Under the pieces are notes generated by a model. That model did no database searches, was not told the origin of the DNA, and worked only from the letters and a program-made list of their open reading frames with translations. This document shows positions 19,534 through 29,041 of a stretch of DNA of 64,000 nucleotides, one piece after another. The DNA is from Pseudomonas azotoformans (GTDB lineage Bacteria; Pseudomonadota; Gammaproteobacteria; Pseudomonadales; Pseudomonadaceae). Made by a program: the position numbers and the translations under genes. Position 1 is the stretch's first letter, and the number at the start of each line of letters is the position of its first letter. Where the stretch lies: the NCBI RefSeq assembly GCF_900103345.1, contig NZ_LT629702.1:4813501-4877500 (forward strand). The letters run 5' to 3'.

Positions 19534-20311
19534 GCTTGCAGCTATCTCCATGAACGTGGGTGTGAGGGGCGGCGGGGTCATCGACGACGGCGCCATGCAG
19601 GTCGTGGGCGTGGTCGTGATGGTGGTGGTAGATCGCCAAGCTCTGGGCGTTCTTGCCGAACAGCTCGACGAACGCCGGGTCGCCGCTGACCTGTTCCGGG
19701 TGGCCCGAGCAGCACACGTGGCGGTTGAGGCACACCACCTGATCGGTGGTGCTCATCACCAGATGCAAATCGTGGGACACCATCAGCACGCCGCAGCCAT
19801 GGCGGTCGCGCAGGCGGGTGATCAGGCTGTACAGCTCGGCCTGGCCAGCGACGTCGACGCCCTGCACGGGCTCATCCAGCACCAGCAGCTCCGGCTCGCG
19901 CAGCAGGGCGCGGGCCAGCAGCACGCGCTGCATTTCGCCGCCGGAGATGCTTTGCACCGGGCTGTCGATGACCTGTTCGGCGCCGACTTCCCTGAGCGCA
20001 GCCTGGGCGCGTGCGCGGTCCACGCCGGGCACCAGGCGCAGGAAACGCAGGACTGACAATGGCAAGGTCGGATCCACATGCAGCTTCTGCGGCATGTAGC
20101 CGACACGCAGCCTGGGCTTGCGCCACACGCTGCCGGTGTCGGGCTTGAGCAGGCCCAGCACGGCGCGCACCAGGGTGGTCTTGCCGGCGCCGTTGGGGCC
20201 GATCAGGGTAACGATCTGCCCCGGTTCCACGCTCAGTGCGATGTTATCCAGCACGTTTAGCCCGGCGAACGTGACCCCGACCTGTTCCAGGCGGATTAAC
20301 GCGTTGCTCAT
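19526..20311 (-). CDS. znuC: zinc ABC transporter ATP-binding protein ZnuC
   Basis: The 261-residue ATPase has Walker [10 protein letters not shown], signature SGGEMQR and Walker B LLVLDEP. Its C-terminal tail carries a histidine-rich stretch ([14 protein letters not shown], later [12 protein letters not shown]) that could bind zinc and sense its level. The start at 20311 overlaps the zur stop codon by one base (TGATG), so zur and znuC are translationally coupled. Confidence 0.95.
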   Translation of the reverse strand: MSNALIRLEQVGVTFAGLNVLDNIALSVEPGQIVTLIGPNGAGKTTLVRAVLGLLKPDTGSVWRKPRLRVGYMPQKLHVDPTLPLSVLRFLRLVPGVDRARAQAALREVGAEQVIDSPVQSISGGEMQRVLLARALLREPELLVLDEPVQGVDVAGQAELYSLITRLRDRHGCGVLMVSHDLHLVMSTTDQVVCLNRHVCCSGHPEQVSGDPAFVELFGKNAQSLAIYHHHHDHAHDLHGAVVDDPAAPHTHVHGDSCKHG

Positions 20312-20793
20312 CAAGCCCCCTGGCAGCCCGAGCACAGGCCGACCACTTCGACCGTTTGCCCTTCGACCCGGAAGCCGACCTCGGCAGAACTCTTGATGAT
20401 GGCGTCGCTGATGCTTTTTTGTTCAAGCTCGATGGCGGCGTGGCACTCGCGGCAGATCAGGAACTGGCCCTGGTGCGCGTGTTCCGGGTGGCTGCAGCCG
20501 ACGAAGGCGTTCAGCGAAGCGATGCGATGCACCAGGCCGTTTTCCAGCAGGAAATCCAGCGCGCGGTACACGGTGGGCGGCGCGGCGCGGCGGCCATCCT
20601 GCTCGCTGAGTACGCCGAGAATGTCGTAGGCGCCCAGCGGCTTGTGGCTCTGCCACACCAGTTCCAGCACGCGGCGACGCAGTGCGGTCAGGCGCAGACC
20701 CTTCTGTGTGCACAGGGTGTCGGCCTCCGACAGCGCGGTATGCACGCAGTGAGAGTGGTCGTGGGGACGGCTGGCAAGCGGTGTTTTAGGCAT
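20311..20793 (-). CDS. zur: zinc uptake regulator Zur (Np20, Fur family)
   Basis: The 160-residue Fur-family repressor has an N-terminal winged helix (residues about 25-95, including [21 protein letters not shown]) and a C-terminal dimerisation domain. The structural zinc site is visible in FLICRECH and the later LCSGC. It should repress both zur-znuC-znuB and the divergent znuA when zinc is plentiful. The intergenic gap to znuA is only 67 bp and probably holds a shared operator. Confidence 0.95.
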   Translation of the reverse strand: MPKTPLASRPHDHSHCVHTALSEADTLCTQKGLRLTALRRRVLELVWQSHKPLGAYDILGVLSEQDGRRAAPPTVYRALDFLLENGLVHRIASLNAFVGCSHPEHAHQGQFLICRECHAAIELEQKSISDAIIKSSAEVGFRVEGQTVEVVGLCSGCQGA

Positions 20794-20815
20794 GAGCGGC
20801 GACAGATATTTGATA

Positions 20816-20834
20816 GAGACGTTATTATGTTACC
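20816..20834. promoter_or_regulatory. candidate Zur operator between zur and znuA
   Basis: The segment GAGACGTTATTATGTTACC lies in the short divergent gap. It is AT-rich with an imperfect inverted symmetry, resembling one good and one weak half of the Zur consensus (GTTATA/TATAAC type). Its position between the divergent genes is right. The match is partial, so the exact boundaries are uncertain. Confidence 0.4.
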
Positions 20835-20860
20835 CGTTCCTACGCCATTGAGTGGTCATC

Positions 20861-21781
20861 GTGTCCCGACTTTTTCCCGTTTTTGTCGTATTTGTCACCA
20901 GTTTGTTCATTACTGGCGCCGCTCAGGCCGAGGTCAAGGTGTTGACCAGCATCAAGCCGTTGCAGTTGATCGCCGCGGCTGTACAGGACGGTGTGGCGGT
21001 TCCGGAGGTGTTGTTGCCACCCGGTGCGTCGCCGCATAACTATGCGTTGCGTCCATCCGACGTACGGCGCGTGCAATCGGTGGACCTGCTGTACTGGATC
21101 GGCCCGGACATGGAGAGCTTCCTGCCCCGTGTGCTTAAAGGTCGTACGGCTGCAACTGTGGCGGTGCAGGATCTGCCAGGCATGAAGTTGCGTCGTTTTG
21201 CCGAAGATAGCCACTCACACGCTGACGATGCTGACGAACATGATCACGATCACCGCCCAGGCAGCCTCGATGCGCACTTGTGGCTGTCTACCGTCAACGC
21301 ACGTGTGATTGCTGCGCGCATGGCGACTGACCTGGCCGCCGCTGATCCGGCCAATGCCGCGCGTTACCAAAGCAACGTGAAGGCTTTCGACGAGCGCCTT
21401 GATGCCCTGGATGCTCGCCTGAAAGCCCGCCTTGCGCCGATCGATGGCAAGCCTTACTTCGTGTTCCACGAAGCCTTCGATTACTTCGAAGACGCTTATG
21501 GGCTCAAGCATGCCGGTGTGTTCAGCGTTGCCGCCGAGGTCCAGCCGGGCGCCCAGCATGTGGCGGCGATGCGCACCCGTTTGCAGGAAGTGGGCAAGAC
21601 GTGTGTGTTCAGTGAACCGCCATTGCGTCCGCGCCTGGCTGAAACGCTGGTGGCCGGGTTGCCGGTGAAGTTGGCGGAGTTGGATGCGTTGGGTGGTTAC
21701 ACCCCGGCTACCGCTCAAGGCTACGAGCAAGTGCTGGATAAGTTGGGCAACGATCTGGCGGGTTGCCTGGAATCACTCTGA
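20861..21781 (+). CDS. znuA: zinc ABC transporter substrate-binding protein ZnuA
   Basis: ZnuA is the periplasmic zinc-binding protein of the importer. The 306-residue precursor has a Sec signal peptide ending near GAAQA. Zinc-ligand histidines are visible in PPGASPHNYALRPSD, in DAHLWLS and in VFHEAFDYF. A His/Asp-rich loop (DSHSHADDADEHDHDH) of the kind seen in zinc-specific members lies near residue 115. The start is a GTG at 20861 (MSRLFPVF) with GAGTGG upstream; a GTG at 20852 is possible. It is divergent from zur. Confidence 0.94.
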   Translation: MSRLFPVFVVFVTSLFITGAAQAEVKVLTSIKPLQLIAAAVQDGVAVPEVLLPPGASPHNYALRPSDVRRVQSVDLLYWIGPDMESFLPRVLKGRTAATVAVQDLPGMKLRRFAEDSHSHADDADEHDHDHRPGSLDAHLWLSTVNARVIAARMATDLAAADPANAARYQSNVKAFDERLDALDARLKARLAPIDGKPYFVFHEAFDYFEDAYGLKHAGVFSVAAEVQPGAQHVAAMRTRLQEVGKTCVFSEPPLRPRLAETLVAGLPVKLAELDALGGYTPATAQGYEQVLDKLGNDLAGCLESL

Positions 21782-21799
21782 TAGCCAACGAAGACCAAA

Positions 21800-21888
21800 T
21801 GTGGGAGGGGGCTTGCCCCCGATGGCGGTGTGTCAGTCACTAATATGTCGACTGATTCACTGCAATCGGGGGCAAGCCCCCTCCCACA
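21800..21888. repeat. REPIN, family A
   Basis: A complete doublet lies between the convergent znuA and thrB genes, with about 40 bp between the two inverted units. It probably also separates the two transcripts. Confidence 0.92.
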
Positions 21889-21909
21889 TTTTTTGATCTC
21901 ACCGGTCTT

Positions 21910-22863
21910 TTAGAGGGCAAATGGCAGTTGGACTGTGGCCTTCTGACGCTGCACCAGCCGATGCTCGAACTCCGCCGGGTCATGGATCAACACATCCTGC
22001 CCGGCAAACGACTCAGCGGCGATCAGGCGTGACAGCCAGAACCGCACACAGGCCACGCGCAACATCGTCGGCCACAGTTCTGCCTCTTTCGCGGTAAACG
22101 GCCGCAGCCCCGCATACGCCCCCAGCATTGCCCGGGCGCGTTGCCCATCGATCACGCCATCGGCGTCCGAGCACCAGTCATTCAGGGCGATCGCTACGTC
22201 GTACAACATCGGGCCGGAGCAGGCGTTGTAGAAGTCGATCAGGCCGGTGAGGTGCGTGCCTTCGAACATTGCGTTGTCGCGGAACAGGTCGGCGTGCACG
22301 TTGGCGCGCGGCAGGGCGAGGATCTCGGCCTTGTGCGCTGCGATCTCGGTCAGGGCATCTTGCAGCAAGCGCTGCTGTGCGGTGTTCAGGTGCGAAATCA
22401 GTTGCGCACCTTCACTGAGCATCCAGTCCAGGCCACGATCGGTCTTGCGTTCGAGGACTTTCTCGCCCTGCGTCGCCAGGTGCAGATGACCCAGCAGGTC
22501 GCCGACCTGGGCGCAGTGCTGGGCGTTGGCATCCTTGATGTGCTTGCCGGCCAGACGAGGTTGCAGCAGCGCCGGTTTGCCTTTCAGTTCGCGCAAGGCT
22601 ACGCCGTCGGTGGTGCGCAGGGCGTAAGGCACCGGCAGGTCGGCGTCGTGGAGCACGTCGAGCAGTTCGATGAAGAACGGCATTTCCGCAACCGGGCCGC
22701 GCTCGACCAGGGTCAGGACGAACTCACCCTGCTCCAGGCTGACAAAAAAATTGGTGTTTTCGCTACCGGCGGCAATCCCCTGGAAGTCGATCAGGCGGCC
22801 GAGGCCGTAAGGGGCAAGAAAGGTTTCCAGCTCGGGCCGAGCCAGGGGGGTGAACACAGACAT
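21910..22863 (-). CDS. thrB: homoserine kinase
   Basis: The 317-residue enzyme phosphorylates homoserine on the threonine pathway. It is the type of homoserine kinase with a choline/aminoglycoside-kinase fold, not the GHMP type of E. coli. The catalytic loop is NVHADLFRDNAMF and the metal-binding aspartate follows in GLIDFYNACSG. The start at 22863 (MSVFTPLARPELETFL) matches the family; the residues before it in frame are low-complexity. It is followed upstream by a DUF2782 gene, as in PAO1 (PA5495-PA5494). Confidence 0.95.
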   Translation of the reverse strand: MSVFTPLARPELETFLAPYGLGRLIDFQGIAAGSENTNFFVSLEQGEFVLTLVERGPVAEMPFFIELLDVLHDADLPVPYALRTTDGVALRELKGKPALLQPRLAGKHIKDANAQHCAQVGDLLGHLHLATQGEKVLERKTDRGLDWMLSEGAQLISHLNTAQQRLLQDALTEIAAHKAEILALPRANVHADLFRDNAMFEGTHLTGLIDFYNACSGPMLYDVAIALNDWCSDADGVIDGQRARAMLGAYAGLRPFTAKEAELWPTMLRVACVRFWLSRLIAAESFAGQDVLIHDPAEFEHRLVQRQKATVQLPFAL

Positions 22864-22919
22864 GGTTAAAACTGCCAGTACGGGCGCCGCGGTGCGCGGC
22901 GCCAATTGAAGTTAAGAAA

Positions 22920-23210
22920 TCATTTCCATTCGAAGATCTTCCATGACGGGATCAGCATATCCGGCTGGTCAGAACGGATGAAGTTCGCATCGGTTCCGTC
23001 CGCGCGCACCAGGAAATACGGCGGCGCGCCTTTTACAGTTACCTTGATCGCGTACAGGAAACCGTTTTGGCGATATTCCTGGATAGTCCTGTCGCCTTCC
23101 GTGCGAATGGTCACTTCCGGATCACCCGAAGGCGCGCTGTCCGCCGCCATGGCAGCCATCGGAGTGAGTGCAATCAAGCCAGTCAACAGCAGGCGATTGA
23201 ATGTACGCAT
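22920..23210 (-). CDS. DUF2782 periplasmic protein
   Basis: The 96-residue precursor has a clear Sec signal peptide (cleavage near AMAAD) and a small beta-rich mature part (TIQEYRQNGFLYAIKVTVKGAPPYFLVRADG) diagnostic of DUF2782. It lies 56 bp before thrB on the same strand and is divergent from polA. Function is unknown. Confidence 0.88.
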   Translation of the reverse strand: MRTFNRLLLTGLIALTPMAAMAADSAPSGDPEVTIRTEGDRTIQEYRQNGFLYAIKVTVKGAPPYFLVRADGTDANFIRSDQPDMLIPSWKIFEWK

Positions 23211-23284
23211 GATAACCTTGTCCCTTTGTCGTCATTGGTCCGGCTATTCTAGCGCCTGACCCGCCGAAAAGGTTGATTCTGCTC

Positions 23285-26062
23285 ATGAGCCAAGCACCCC
23301 TCGTCCTGGTGGACGGTTCTTCCTATCTGTACCGCGCCTTCCACGCGTTGCCACCGCTGACCACCTCCAAAGGCCTGCCGACCGGCGCGGTCAAGGGCGT
23401 GTTGAACATGCTCAAGAGCCTGCGCAAGCAGTACCCGGATAGCCCCTTCGCGGTGGTGTTCGACGCCAAGGGTGGGACCTTTCGCGATGACATGTACGCC
23501 GAATACAAGGCCAACCGCCCGAGCATGCCCGATGACATGCGCGTGCAAATCGAGCCGTTGCACCAGAGCGTGATCGCGCTGGGCTTCCCGTTGCTGTGCG
23601 TCGAAGGCGTCGAGGCCGATGACGTGATCGGCACCCTGGCGCGCAGCAGTGCGGCGGCTGACCGCCCCGTGGTGATCTCCACCGGTGACAAGGACATGGC
23701 GCAACTGGTCGACGGGCACATTACCTTGGTCAACACCATGACCGGTAGCGCGATGGACATCGAGGGCGTGAAGGAGAAATTCGGTGTCGCTCCCGAGCAG
23801 ATCATCGACTATCTGGCGCTGATGGGCGATTCGTCTGACAACATTCCGGGCGTTCCGGGCATTGGTCCGAAGACTGCTTCCGGCTTGCTGGTGGGCGTGA
23901 ACGGCGGCATCAAAGAGCTTTATGAGCAATTGGATATCGTGCCGACCTTGCCTATCCGTGGCGCCAAGACGCTGCCGGCCAAGCTGGAAGAGCATCGGGA
24001 GAGTGCTTTTCTTTCCTACCAATTGGCGACGATCAAGTGTGATGTGCCATTGGATGTCGGCCTGGATGACCTGCATCTGACCGAGCCGGATCGCGAAAAG
24101 CTGCTGGAGTTGTACACGCTGCTGGAGTTCAAGAGCTGGATTGATGAGGTCCAGCGCGATGCCAAGCGTGTAGAGCTCAAGGCTGCGCCGGTTGCCGAGC
24201 AAGTCGTCGAGGCAGTAGCGCCGGCAGAGGCCGCCTACACCACCATCCTCAATCAAGCGACGTTCGACGCCTGGCTGAAGAAGCTCAACGATGCGACGTT
24301 GTTCGCCTTCGACACCGAAACCACTGGTATCGATGCCCAGCAGGCGCAGTTGGTCGGCGTCTCCTTCGCTGTGCAGCCCCACGAAGCGGCCTACATCCCG
24401 CTGACCCATTCCTACATCGGCGCGCCGGAGCAGTTGGACCGCGACACTGTGCTGTTGGCCCTGAAACCGCTGCTGGAAGACCCGAGCAAGCTCAAGGTTG
24501 GCCAGCACGCCAAGTTCGACATGAACATCCTGGCCAACTGCGCCATCGGTGGCGACCCGGCGCAGGGCATCACCGTGCGCGGCATCGCGTTCGACACCAT
24601 GCTTGAATCCTATGTGCTGAACTCCACGGCAACCCGCCATGACATGGACAGCCTGGCCAAGAAGTACCTGGACTACGACACCGTCGCCTTCCAGGACATC
24701 GCCGGCAAGGGCGCCAAGCAGCTGACCTTCGACCAGATCGCCCTGGAGCAGGCCGGCCCTTATGCGGCGGAAGATGCTGATGTGACTTTGCGTTTGCATC
24801 AGACGCTGTTTGCCCAATTGAGCGCGATCCCGAGCCTGGCGAGCGTACTCACGGATATCGAGATTCCATTGGTACCGGTGCTGGCGCGTATCGAGCGTCA
24901 GGGTGCGCTGGTGGACAAGGACCTGTTGGGTGTCCAGAGCATCGAGCTGGGCAACAAGATGGTTGAGCTGGAGCGCCAGGCGTTCGAGATCGCCGGCGAG
25001 GAGTTCAACCTGGGCTCGCCCAAGCAGCTCGGCGCGATTCTTTATGAAAAACTCGGCCTGCCGGTGCTGAAGAAAACCGGCAAGGGCCAGGCGTCGACGG
25101 CCGAAGAAGTGCTGGCCAAGCTGGCTGAAGATGACTACCCGCTGCCCAAGGTGCTGATGCAGTACCGCAGCATGAGCAAGCTGAAAAGCACCTACACCGA
25201 CCGCCTGCCGGAACAGATCAACCCGCGCACCGGGCGTATCCACACCTCCTATCACCAGGCGGTGGCGGCGACCGGGCGCCTTTCGTCCAGTGATCCGAAC
25301 CTGCAGAACATTCCGGTGCGTACCGCCGAAGGGCGGCGGATTCGCCAGGCGTTTGTCGCGCCCAAGGGCTATAAGCTGCTGGCGGCGGATTATTCGCAGA
25401 TCGAGCTGAGGATCATGGCGCACCTGTCCAAGGACGAAGGCTTGATGAACGCCTTCCGTCACAACCTGGACGTGCACACCGCCACGGCTGCCGAGGTGTT
25501 CAAGGTTGAGCTGGGCGAGGTCACCTCCGACCAGCGCCGCAGTGCCAAGGCGATCAACTTTGGTCTGATCTACGGCATGGGCGCGCAGAAGCTGGGCAAG
25601 GACATCGGCGTCGATACCAAGACGGCCAAGGCCTACATCGATGTGTATTTCGCCCGTTATCCCGGGGTTCGCGAGTACATGGAGCGCACCCGCGCCCAGG
25701 CGGCAGACCAAGGTTACGTGGAAACCTTCTTCGGCCGCCGCCTGTACTTACCCGACATCAACTCCAACAAGCCCCAGGAGCGCGCGGCCGCTGAACGCAC
25801 CGCGATCAACGCGCCGATGCAGGGCACGGCGGCAGACATCATCAAGAAAGCCATGGTGCTGGTGGACAACTGGCTGACCGATTCGGGCCTGGATGCCAAG
25901 GTGATCCTGCAGGTGCACGATGAATTGGTACTGGAGGTGCGCGAGGATCTGGTGGCGGAGGTCAGCGAGAAGATTCGCGAGCATATGAGTGCAGCTGCGA
26001 AGCTGGATGTACCGCTGCTGGTGGAAGTCGGCGTGGGCGATAACTGGGATGAAGCGCACTAA
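23285..26062 (+). CDS. polA: DNA polymerase I
   Basis: The 925-residue enzyme has three domains: 5'-3' exonuclease (about 1-290, with the ADDVIGTLA and [15 protein letters not shown] motifs), 3'-5' proofreading exonuclease (about 315-510, Exo [10 protein letters not shown]) and polymerase (about 550-925). Polymerase motifs A (DYSQIELR), B ([14 protein letters not shown]) and C (QVHDELVLE) are intact, so all three activities should be present. The ATG at 23285 is preferred over one 12 bp upstream because it starts [19 protein letters not shown], as in other Pseudomonas. It acts in Okazaki fragment processing and repair. Confidence 0.98.
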   Translation: MSQAPLVLVDGSSYLYRAFHALPPLTTSKGLPTGAVKGVLNMLKSLRKQYPDSPFAVVFDAKGGTFRDDMYAEYKANRPSMPDDMRVQIEPLHQSVIALGFPLLCVEGVEADDVIGTLARSSAAADRPVVISTGDKDMAQLVDGHITLVNTMTGSAMDIEGVKEKFGVAPEQIIDYLALMGDSSDNIPGVPGIGPKTASGLLVGVNGGIKELYEQLDIVPTLPIRGAKTLPAKLEEHRESAFLSYQLATIKCDVPLDVGLDDLHLTEPDREKLLELYTLLEFKSWIDEVQRDAKRVELKAAPVAEQVVEAVAPAEAAYTTILNQATFDAWLKKLNDATLFAFDTETTGIDAQQAQLVGVSFAVQPHEAAYIPLTHSYIGAPEQLDRDTVLLALKPLLEDPSKLKVGQHAKFDMNILANCAIGGDPAQGITVRGIAFDTMLESYVLNSTATRHDMDSLAKKYLDYDTVAFQDIAGKGAKQLTFDQIALEQAGPYAAEDADVTLRLHQTLFAQLSAIPSLASVLTDIEIPLVPVLARIERQGALVDKDLLGVQSIELGNKMVELERQAFEIAGEEFNLGSPKQLGAILYEKLGLPVLKKTGKGQASTAEEVLAKLAEDDYPLPKVLMQYRSMSKLKSTYTDRLPEQINPRTGRIHTSYHQAVAATGRLSSSDPNLQNIPVRTAEGRRIRQAFVAPKGYKLLAADYSQIELRIMAHLSKDEGLMNAFRHNLDVHTATAAEVFKVELGEVTSDQRRSAKAINFGLIYGMGAQKLGKDIGVDTKTAKAYIDVYFARYPGVREYMERTRAQAADQGYVETFFGRRLYLPDINSNKPQERAAAERTAINAPMQGTAADIIKKAMVLVDNWLTDSGLDAKVILQVHDELVLEVREDLVAEVSEKIREHMSAAAKLDVPLLVEVGVGDNWDEAH

Positions 26063-26079
26063 AGTGCGACTTCTCCCTT

Positions 26080-26179
26080 TGTAGGAGCGAGCTTGCTCGC
26101 GAAGAACGTGTGGGCGACGCGAATATTCAGGAAACCCGCGTTAACGTTGACGTTTTTCGCGAGCAAGCTCGCACCTACA
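26080..26179. repeat. REPIN, family B
   Basis: TGTAGGAGCGAGCTTGCTCG at the left and its inverse (with one changed base, GCACCTACA) at the right lie just after the polA stop codon. Confidence 0.9.
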
Positions 26180-26267
26180 GGGGATACGCCGCAGTCATCG
26201 GTGGTGGCAGAGTGCTTTAGTCCGGAAATCACCGTCGGTTATTTCAAATAGTTTTTCTGGCCTGCCG

Positions 26268-26295
26268 GAACTTAACCCGTGAACTGCTACTCAGA
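26268..26295 (+). promoter_or_regulatory. AlgU (sigma-22/sigma-E type) promoter of ersA
   Basis: GAACTT at 26268-26273, a 17-bp spacer and TCAGA at 26291-26295 give a near-perfect match to the AlgU consensus (GAACTT, 16-17 bp, TCtga). The predicted transcript would start near 26301, just upstream of the sRNA body. Confidence 0.75.
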
Positions 26296-26300
26296 GTTAC

Positions 26301-26431
26301 TGAATGGGTGGTGAAGCCCTTCAATGCTCCTATGTTGTGTTAAGTGTTGGCAGATATCTGGACCCCGCCCTAGCGGTCCGGAACTTGAACCCCGAACTTC
26401 CCCTCCCCATACGAAGTCCGGGGTTTTTTTT
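26301..26431 (+). ncRNA. ersA: ErsA-like small RNA (Spot 42 locus)
   Basis: The polA-engB gap is where enterobacteria encode Spot 42 and P. aeruginosa encodes ErsA, an envelope-stress sRNA driven by AlgU. Here the same gap holds an AlgU-type promoter, a GGACC...GGTCC hairpin (26360-26379) and a C/T-rich single-stranded stretch. It ends in a strong intrinsic terminator (AACCCCG..., eight Ts ending at 26431). The predicted length of about 131 nt matches my memory of ErsA (about 132 nt). The 5' end is inferred from the promoter. Known ErsA targets include algC and biofilm genes in P. aeruginosa; the targets here are unverified. Confidence 0.78.
26388..26431 (+). terminator. intrinsic terminator of ersA
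   Basis: A 13-bp stem with one mismatch (AACCCCGAACTTC pairing with GAAGTCCGGGGTT) and a C-rich loop is followed by eight Ts. engB converges on it from the other side. Confidence 0.9.
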
Positions 26432-26444
26432 GCCTGCAGAAAAG

Positions 26445-27086
26445 TTATTCCGCGAGTTCCGCGCCCTTGTCCGCCAATTCCATCCAGCCGGCCAGCACGG
26501 TGTAAGCCTCTTCCAGGCCCATGCGCTTCGGCGCCGAGAACAGCTGGATAGTGATCGCGTCGCCCCAGCCTTTACGAATTTCGGACTGCACTTTGAGCAA
26601 GGTGTTCTTGGCCGCGCCGTAGGTGAGCTTGTCTGCCTTGGTCAGCAGGATATGCATCGGCATGCCGCTGGCGACCGCCCAATCGAGCATCAACAGGTCG
26701 AAATCGGTCATCGGATGGCGGATGTCCATCATCAGGATCAAACCCTTCAAACTCTCCCGGCCACCCAGGTAAGCCTCCAGGTGACGCTGCCAGTGCAGCT
26801 TCAACGGGATAGGTACTTTTGCGTAACCGTAGCCCGGCAGGTCGACCAGACGCCGATCATCGTCTAGCTTGAAGAAATTGAGGAGTTGCGTGCGGCCCGG
26901 GGTTTTCGAGGTGCGCGCCAGGCTGGCGTGAGTCAGGGTGTTCAGCGCGCTGGACTTACCGGCGTTGGAACGACCGGCAAAGGCGACTTCAAAGCCTTCG
27001 TCATCGGGGCATTGGTCAACTTTGGCGGCGCTGAGCATGAACGTGGACTGTTGGCACAGGCCGAGGATGGGATTCTTGAGTTGCAT
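26445..27086 (-). CDS. engB: ribosome biogenesis GTPase EngB (YihA)
   Basis: EngB is an essential GTPase acting in large ribosomal subunit assembly. The 213-residue product has G1 GRSNAGKSS, the conserved threonine in KTPGRTQ, G3 [10 protein letters not shown] and G4 TKADK. The start at 27086 ([16 protein letters not shown]) begins the recognisable protein; 42 more in-frame residues upstream look non-coding. It is convergent with the ErsA gene and divergent from the cytochrome genes. Confidence 0.95.
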   Translation of the reverse strand: MQLKNPILGLCQQSTFMLSAAKVDQCPDDEGFEVAFAGRSNAGKSSALNTLTHASLARTSKTPGRTQLLNFFKLDDDRRLVDLPGYGYAKVPIPLKLHWQRHLEAYLGGRESLKGLILMMDIRHPMTDFDLLMLDWAVASGMPMHILLTKADKLTYGAAKNTLLKVQSEIRKGWGDAITIQLFSAPKRMGLEEAYTVLAGWMELADKGAELAE

Positions 27087-27278
27087 GAGATTTCCGATGT
27101 GGGCGGTGCCGAGAAAGGGTGCGGCAAGCGGTGTCGTTTCCGTTTCAGTAGCGCCAGTATATAATGCCGCAGATTTTGTGTGTGCTTTGTCCCAGCGAAG
27201 GATGAAGTTCACGGGAGCGATAGACCTTTATTGCGCATTAGAACGCAAAACGCTCTCAAACCCTGAAATGGTCGACGT

Positions 27279-27581
27279 ATGACCAAGTGGTTGCTCGCTA
27301 TCGGTGTCTTGGTCCCGCTTTACGGCGCTCAGGCTACACAGGATCCGGAAGCGGTGTACAACCGAGTTTGCGTGGCTTGCCATGCCGGCCAGTTGCCCAA
27401 CGCCCCCAGACGAGGGGACCAGGCAGCCTGGGCGCCAAGACTGGCGCAGGGCATGGACACGCTGGTGCAACACGTGACCCAGGGTTTCAAGGCAATGCCG
27501 CCGCGTGGTTTGTGCATGGACTGCAGTACTGAGGATTACCAGGCCATCATTGAATTGATGGTGAGTAAACCCGGTAGATAA
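27279..27581 (+). CDS. small periplasmic cytochrome c (c5-like)
   Basis: The 100-residue precursor has a signal peptide (cleavage near AQAT) and one haem-binding motif, CVACH. A second cysteine pair (CMDCS) near the C-terminus and the preceding MPPRG segment are typical of cytochrome c5, where the methionine is the second haem ligand. It is 34 bp upstream of cytochrome c4. Both probably carry electrons to terminal oxidases. Confidence 0.9.
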   Translation: MTKWLLAIGVLVPLYGAQATQDPEAVYNRVCVACHAGQLPNAPRRGDQAAWAPRLAQGMDTLVQHVTQGFKAMPPRGLCMDCSTEDYQAIIELMVSKPGR

Positions 27582-27615
27582 CTCTTAAACCCCTTAGCCG
27601 TAGTTGGATTAGCTG

Positions 27616-28227
27616 ATGAACAAACTGATCGTGAGTCTGCTGTTGACCTTGGGCATCACCGGTGTTGCCCATGCTGCAGGCGACGCTACAGCGGGCCAGG
27701 CGAAAGCCGCCGTATGTGGTGCTTGCCATGGACCGGATGGTAACAGCCCGGCGCCGAACTTCCCCAAACTGGCCGGCCAGGGCGAGCGTTACCTGACCAA
27801 GCAGATGCAGGATATCAAGTCCGGCAAGCGCACGGTCCTGGAAATGACCGGCTTGTTGACCAATCTCAGCGATCAGGACCTGGCAGACATCGCGGCATAT
27901 TTTGCCAGCCAGAAAGGCAGTGTGGGAGCTGCTGATCCGAAACTGGTGGCCCGCGGCGAGAAACTGTTCCGCGGCGGTGACCTGGACAAAGGCCTGCCTG
28001 CCTGCACCGGCTGCCATTCGCCCAATGGCGCGGGCATCGCCGCTGCCGGCTTCCCGCACTTGAGTGGCCAGCACGCCACCTACATCGCCAAGCAGCTGAC
28101 TGATTTCCGCAAGGAAGAGGCCGGGCGCACCAATGATGGCGACGCGGCGATCATGCGCACCATCGCCCGCAAGCTGAGTGACGAGGACATTGCGGCGGTC
28201 TCCAGCTACATCCAGGGCCTGCACTGA
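27616..28227 (+). CDS. dihaem cytochrome c4
   Basis: The 203-residue precursor has a signal peptide (LGITGVAHAAG) and two similar cytochrome domains, with haem motifs CGACH and CTGCH. Each has the downstream methionine expected as sixth ligand (KSGKRTVLEMTG and GDAAIMRTIA). Cytochrome c4 carries electrons in the periplasm to terminal oxidases. A strong terminator follows. Confidence 0.95.
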   Translation: MNKLIVSLLLTLGITGVAHAAGDATAGQAKAAVCGACHGPDGNSPAPNFPKLAGQGERYLTKQMQDIKSGKRTVLEMTGLLTNLSDQDLADIAAYFASQKGSVGAADPKLVARGEKLFRGGDLDKGLPACTGCHSPNGAGIAAAGFPHLSGQHATYIAKQLTDFRKEEAGRTNDGDAAIMRTIARKLSDEDIAAVSSYIQGLH

Positions 28228-28272
28228 GGTGCACGCAACGTTAACACTCGATTAATCCCGTGATGCAAGCAT

Positions 28273-28301
28273 AAAAAGGGTGGCCCAGGCCGCCCTTTTT
28301 T
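28273..28301 (+). terminator. intrinsic terminator after cytochrome c4
   Basis: AAAAAGGGTGGC pairs with GCCGCCCTTTTTT around a short loop, with a run of six Ts. The A-tract on the other side would let it work in both directions. Confidence 0.88.
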
Positions 28302-28324
28302 GTGGCCGGTGCCGTTACACTAAC

Positions 28325-28352
28325 GAACTCATGCCCGCGTAGACCTGTCACA
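28325..28352 (+). promoter_or_regulatory. candidate AlgU-type promoter of dsbA
   Basis: GAACTC at 28325-28330, a 17-bp spacer and TCACA at 28348-28352 resemble the AlgU consensus. A sigma-22-dependent dsbA promoter has been described in P. aeruginosa. One base in each element deviates from consensus. Confidence 0.5.
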
Positions 28353-28395
28353 ACAAAGGTCGCGTGAGGCGACTTTATTTGTCCAGGAGTAAAGC

Positions 28396-29031
28396 ATGCG
28401 TAATCTGATCCTCAGCGCCGCTCTCGTCACTGCCAGCCTCTTCGGCATGACCGCACAAGCTGCCGACGTGCCGCTTGAAGCCGGTAAGACCTACGTTGAA
28501 TTGGCCAACCCGGTTCCGGTTTCCGAGCCTGGCAAGATCGAAGTGGTGGAGCTGTTCTGGTACGGCTGCCCGCATTGCTACGCTTTTGAACCGACCATCA
28601 ACCCATGGGTTGAAAAACTGCCCAAGGACGTGAACTTCAAGCGCATCCCGGCCATGTTCGGCGGCCCATGGGATGCCCACGGCCAACTGTTCCTGACCCT
28701 GGAAGCCATGGGTGTGGAGCACAAGGTCCACAACGCAGTATTCGACGCGATCCAGAAGCAAGGCAAGCGCCTGACCAAGCCAGACGAAATGGCTGACTTC
28801 GTGGCCACCCAAGGTGTCGACAAGGACAAGTTCCTGGCCACCTTCAACTCCTTCGCCATCCAGGGCCAGATCAAGCAGGCCAAGGAGCTGGCGCAGAAGT
28901 ACGGTGTGCAAGGCGTTCCAACCATGATCGTCAACGGCAAGTACCGTTTCGACCTGGGCACCTCCGGTGGTCCTGAGCAGACCCTCAATGTGGCCGACCA
29001 ACTGATCGCCAAAGAGCGCGCAGCCAAGTAA
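28396..29031 (+). CDS. dsbA: thiol:disulfide interchange protein DsbA
   Basis: DsbA introduces disulfide bonds into secreted and envelope proteins. The 211-residue precursor has a signal peptide (ASLFGMTAQAA) and a thioredoxin fold with the active site CPHC in WYGCPHCYAFEP. The cis-proline loop is GVQGVPTMIVNGKY. AGGAG precedes the ATG. It is followed 10 bp later by the nuclease-like gene, so the two may share a transcript. Confidence 0.97.
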   Translation: MRNLILSAALVTASLFGMTAQAADVPLEAGKTYVELANPVPVSEPGKIEVVELFWYGCPHCYAFEPTINPWVEKLPKDVNFKRIPAMFGGPWDAHGQLFLTLEAMGVEHKVHNAVFDAIQKQGKRLTKPDEMADFVATQGVDKDKFLATFNSFAIQGQIKQAKELAQKYGVQGVPTMIVNGKYRFDLGTSGGPEQTLNVADQLIAKERAAK

Positions 29032-29041
29032 GGGGCCCGTT

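Noticed and set aside
23249..25711. An 820-codon open frame antisense to polA
   Set aside because: The sense strand has all polymerase motifs. The antisense product is low-complexity and has no recognisable domain.
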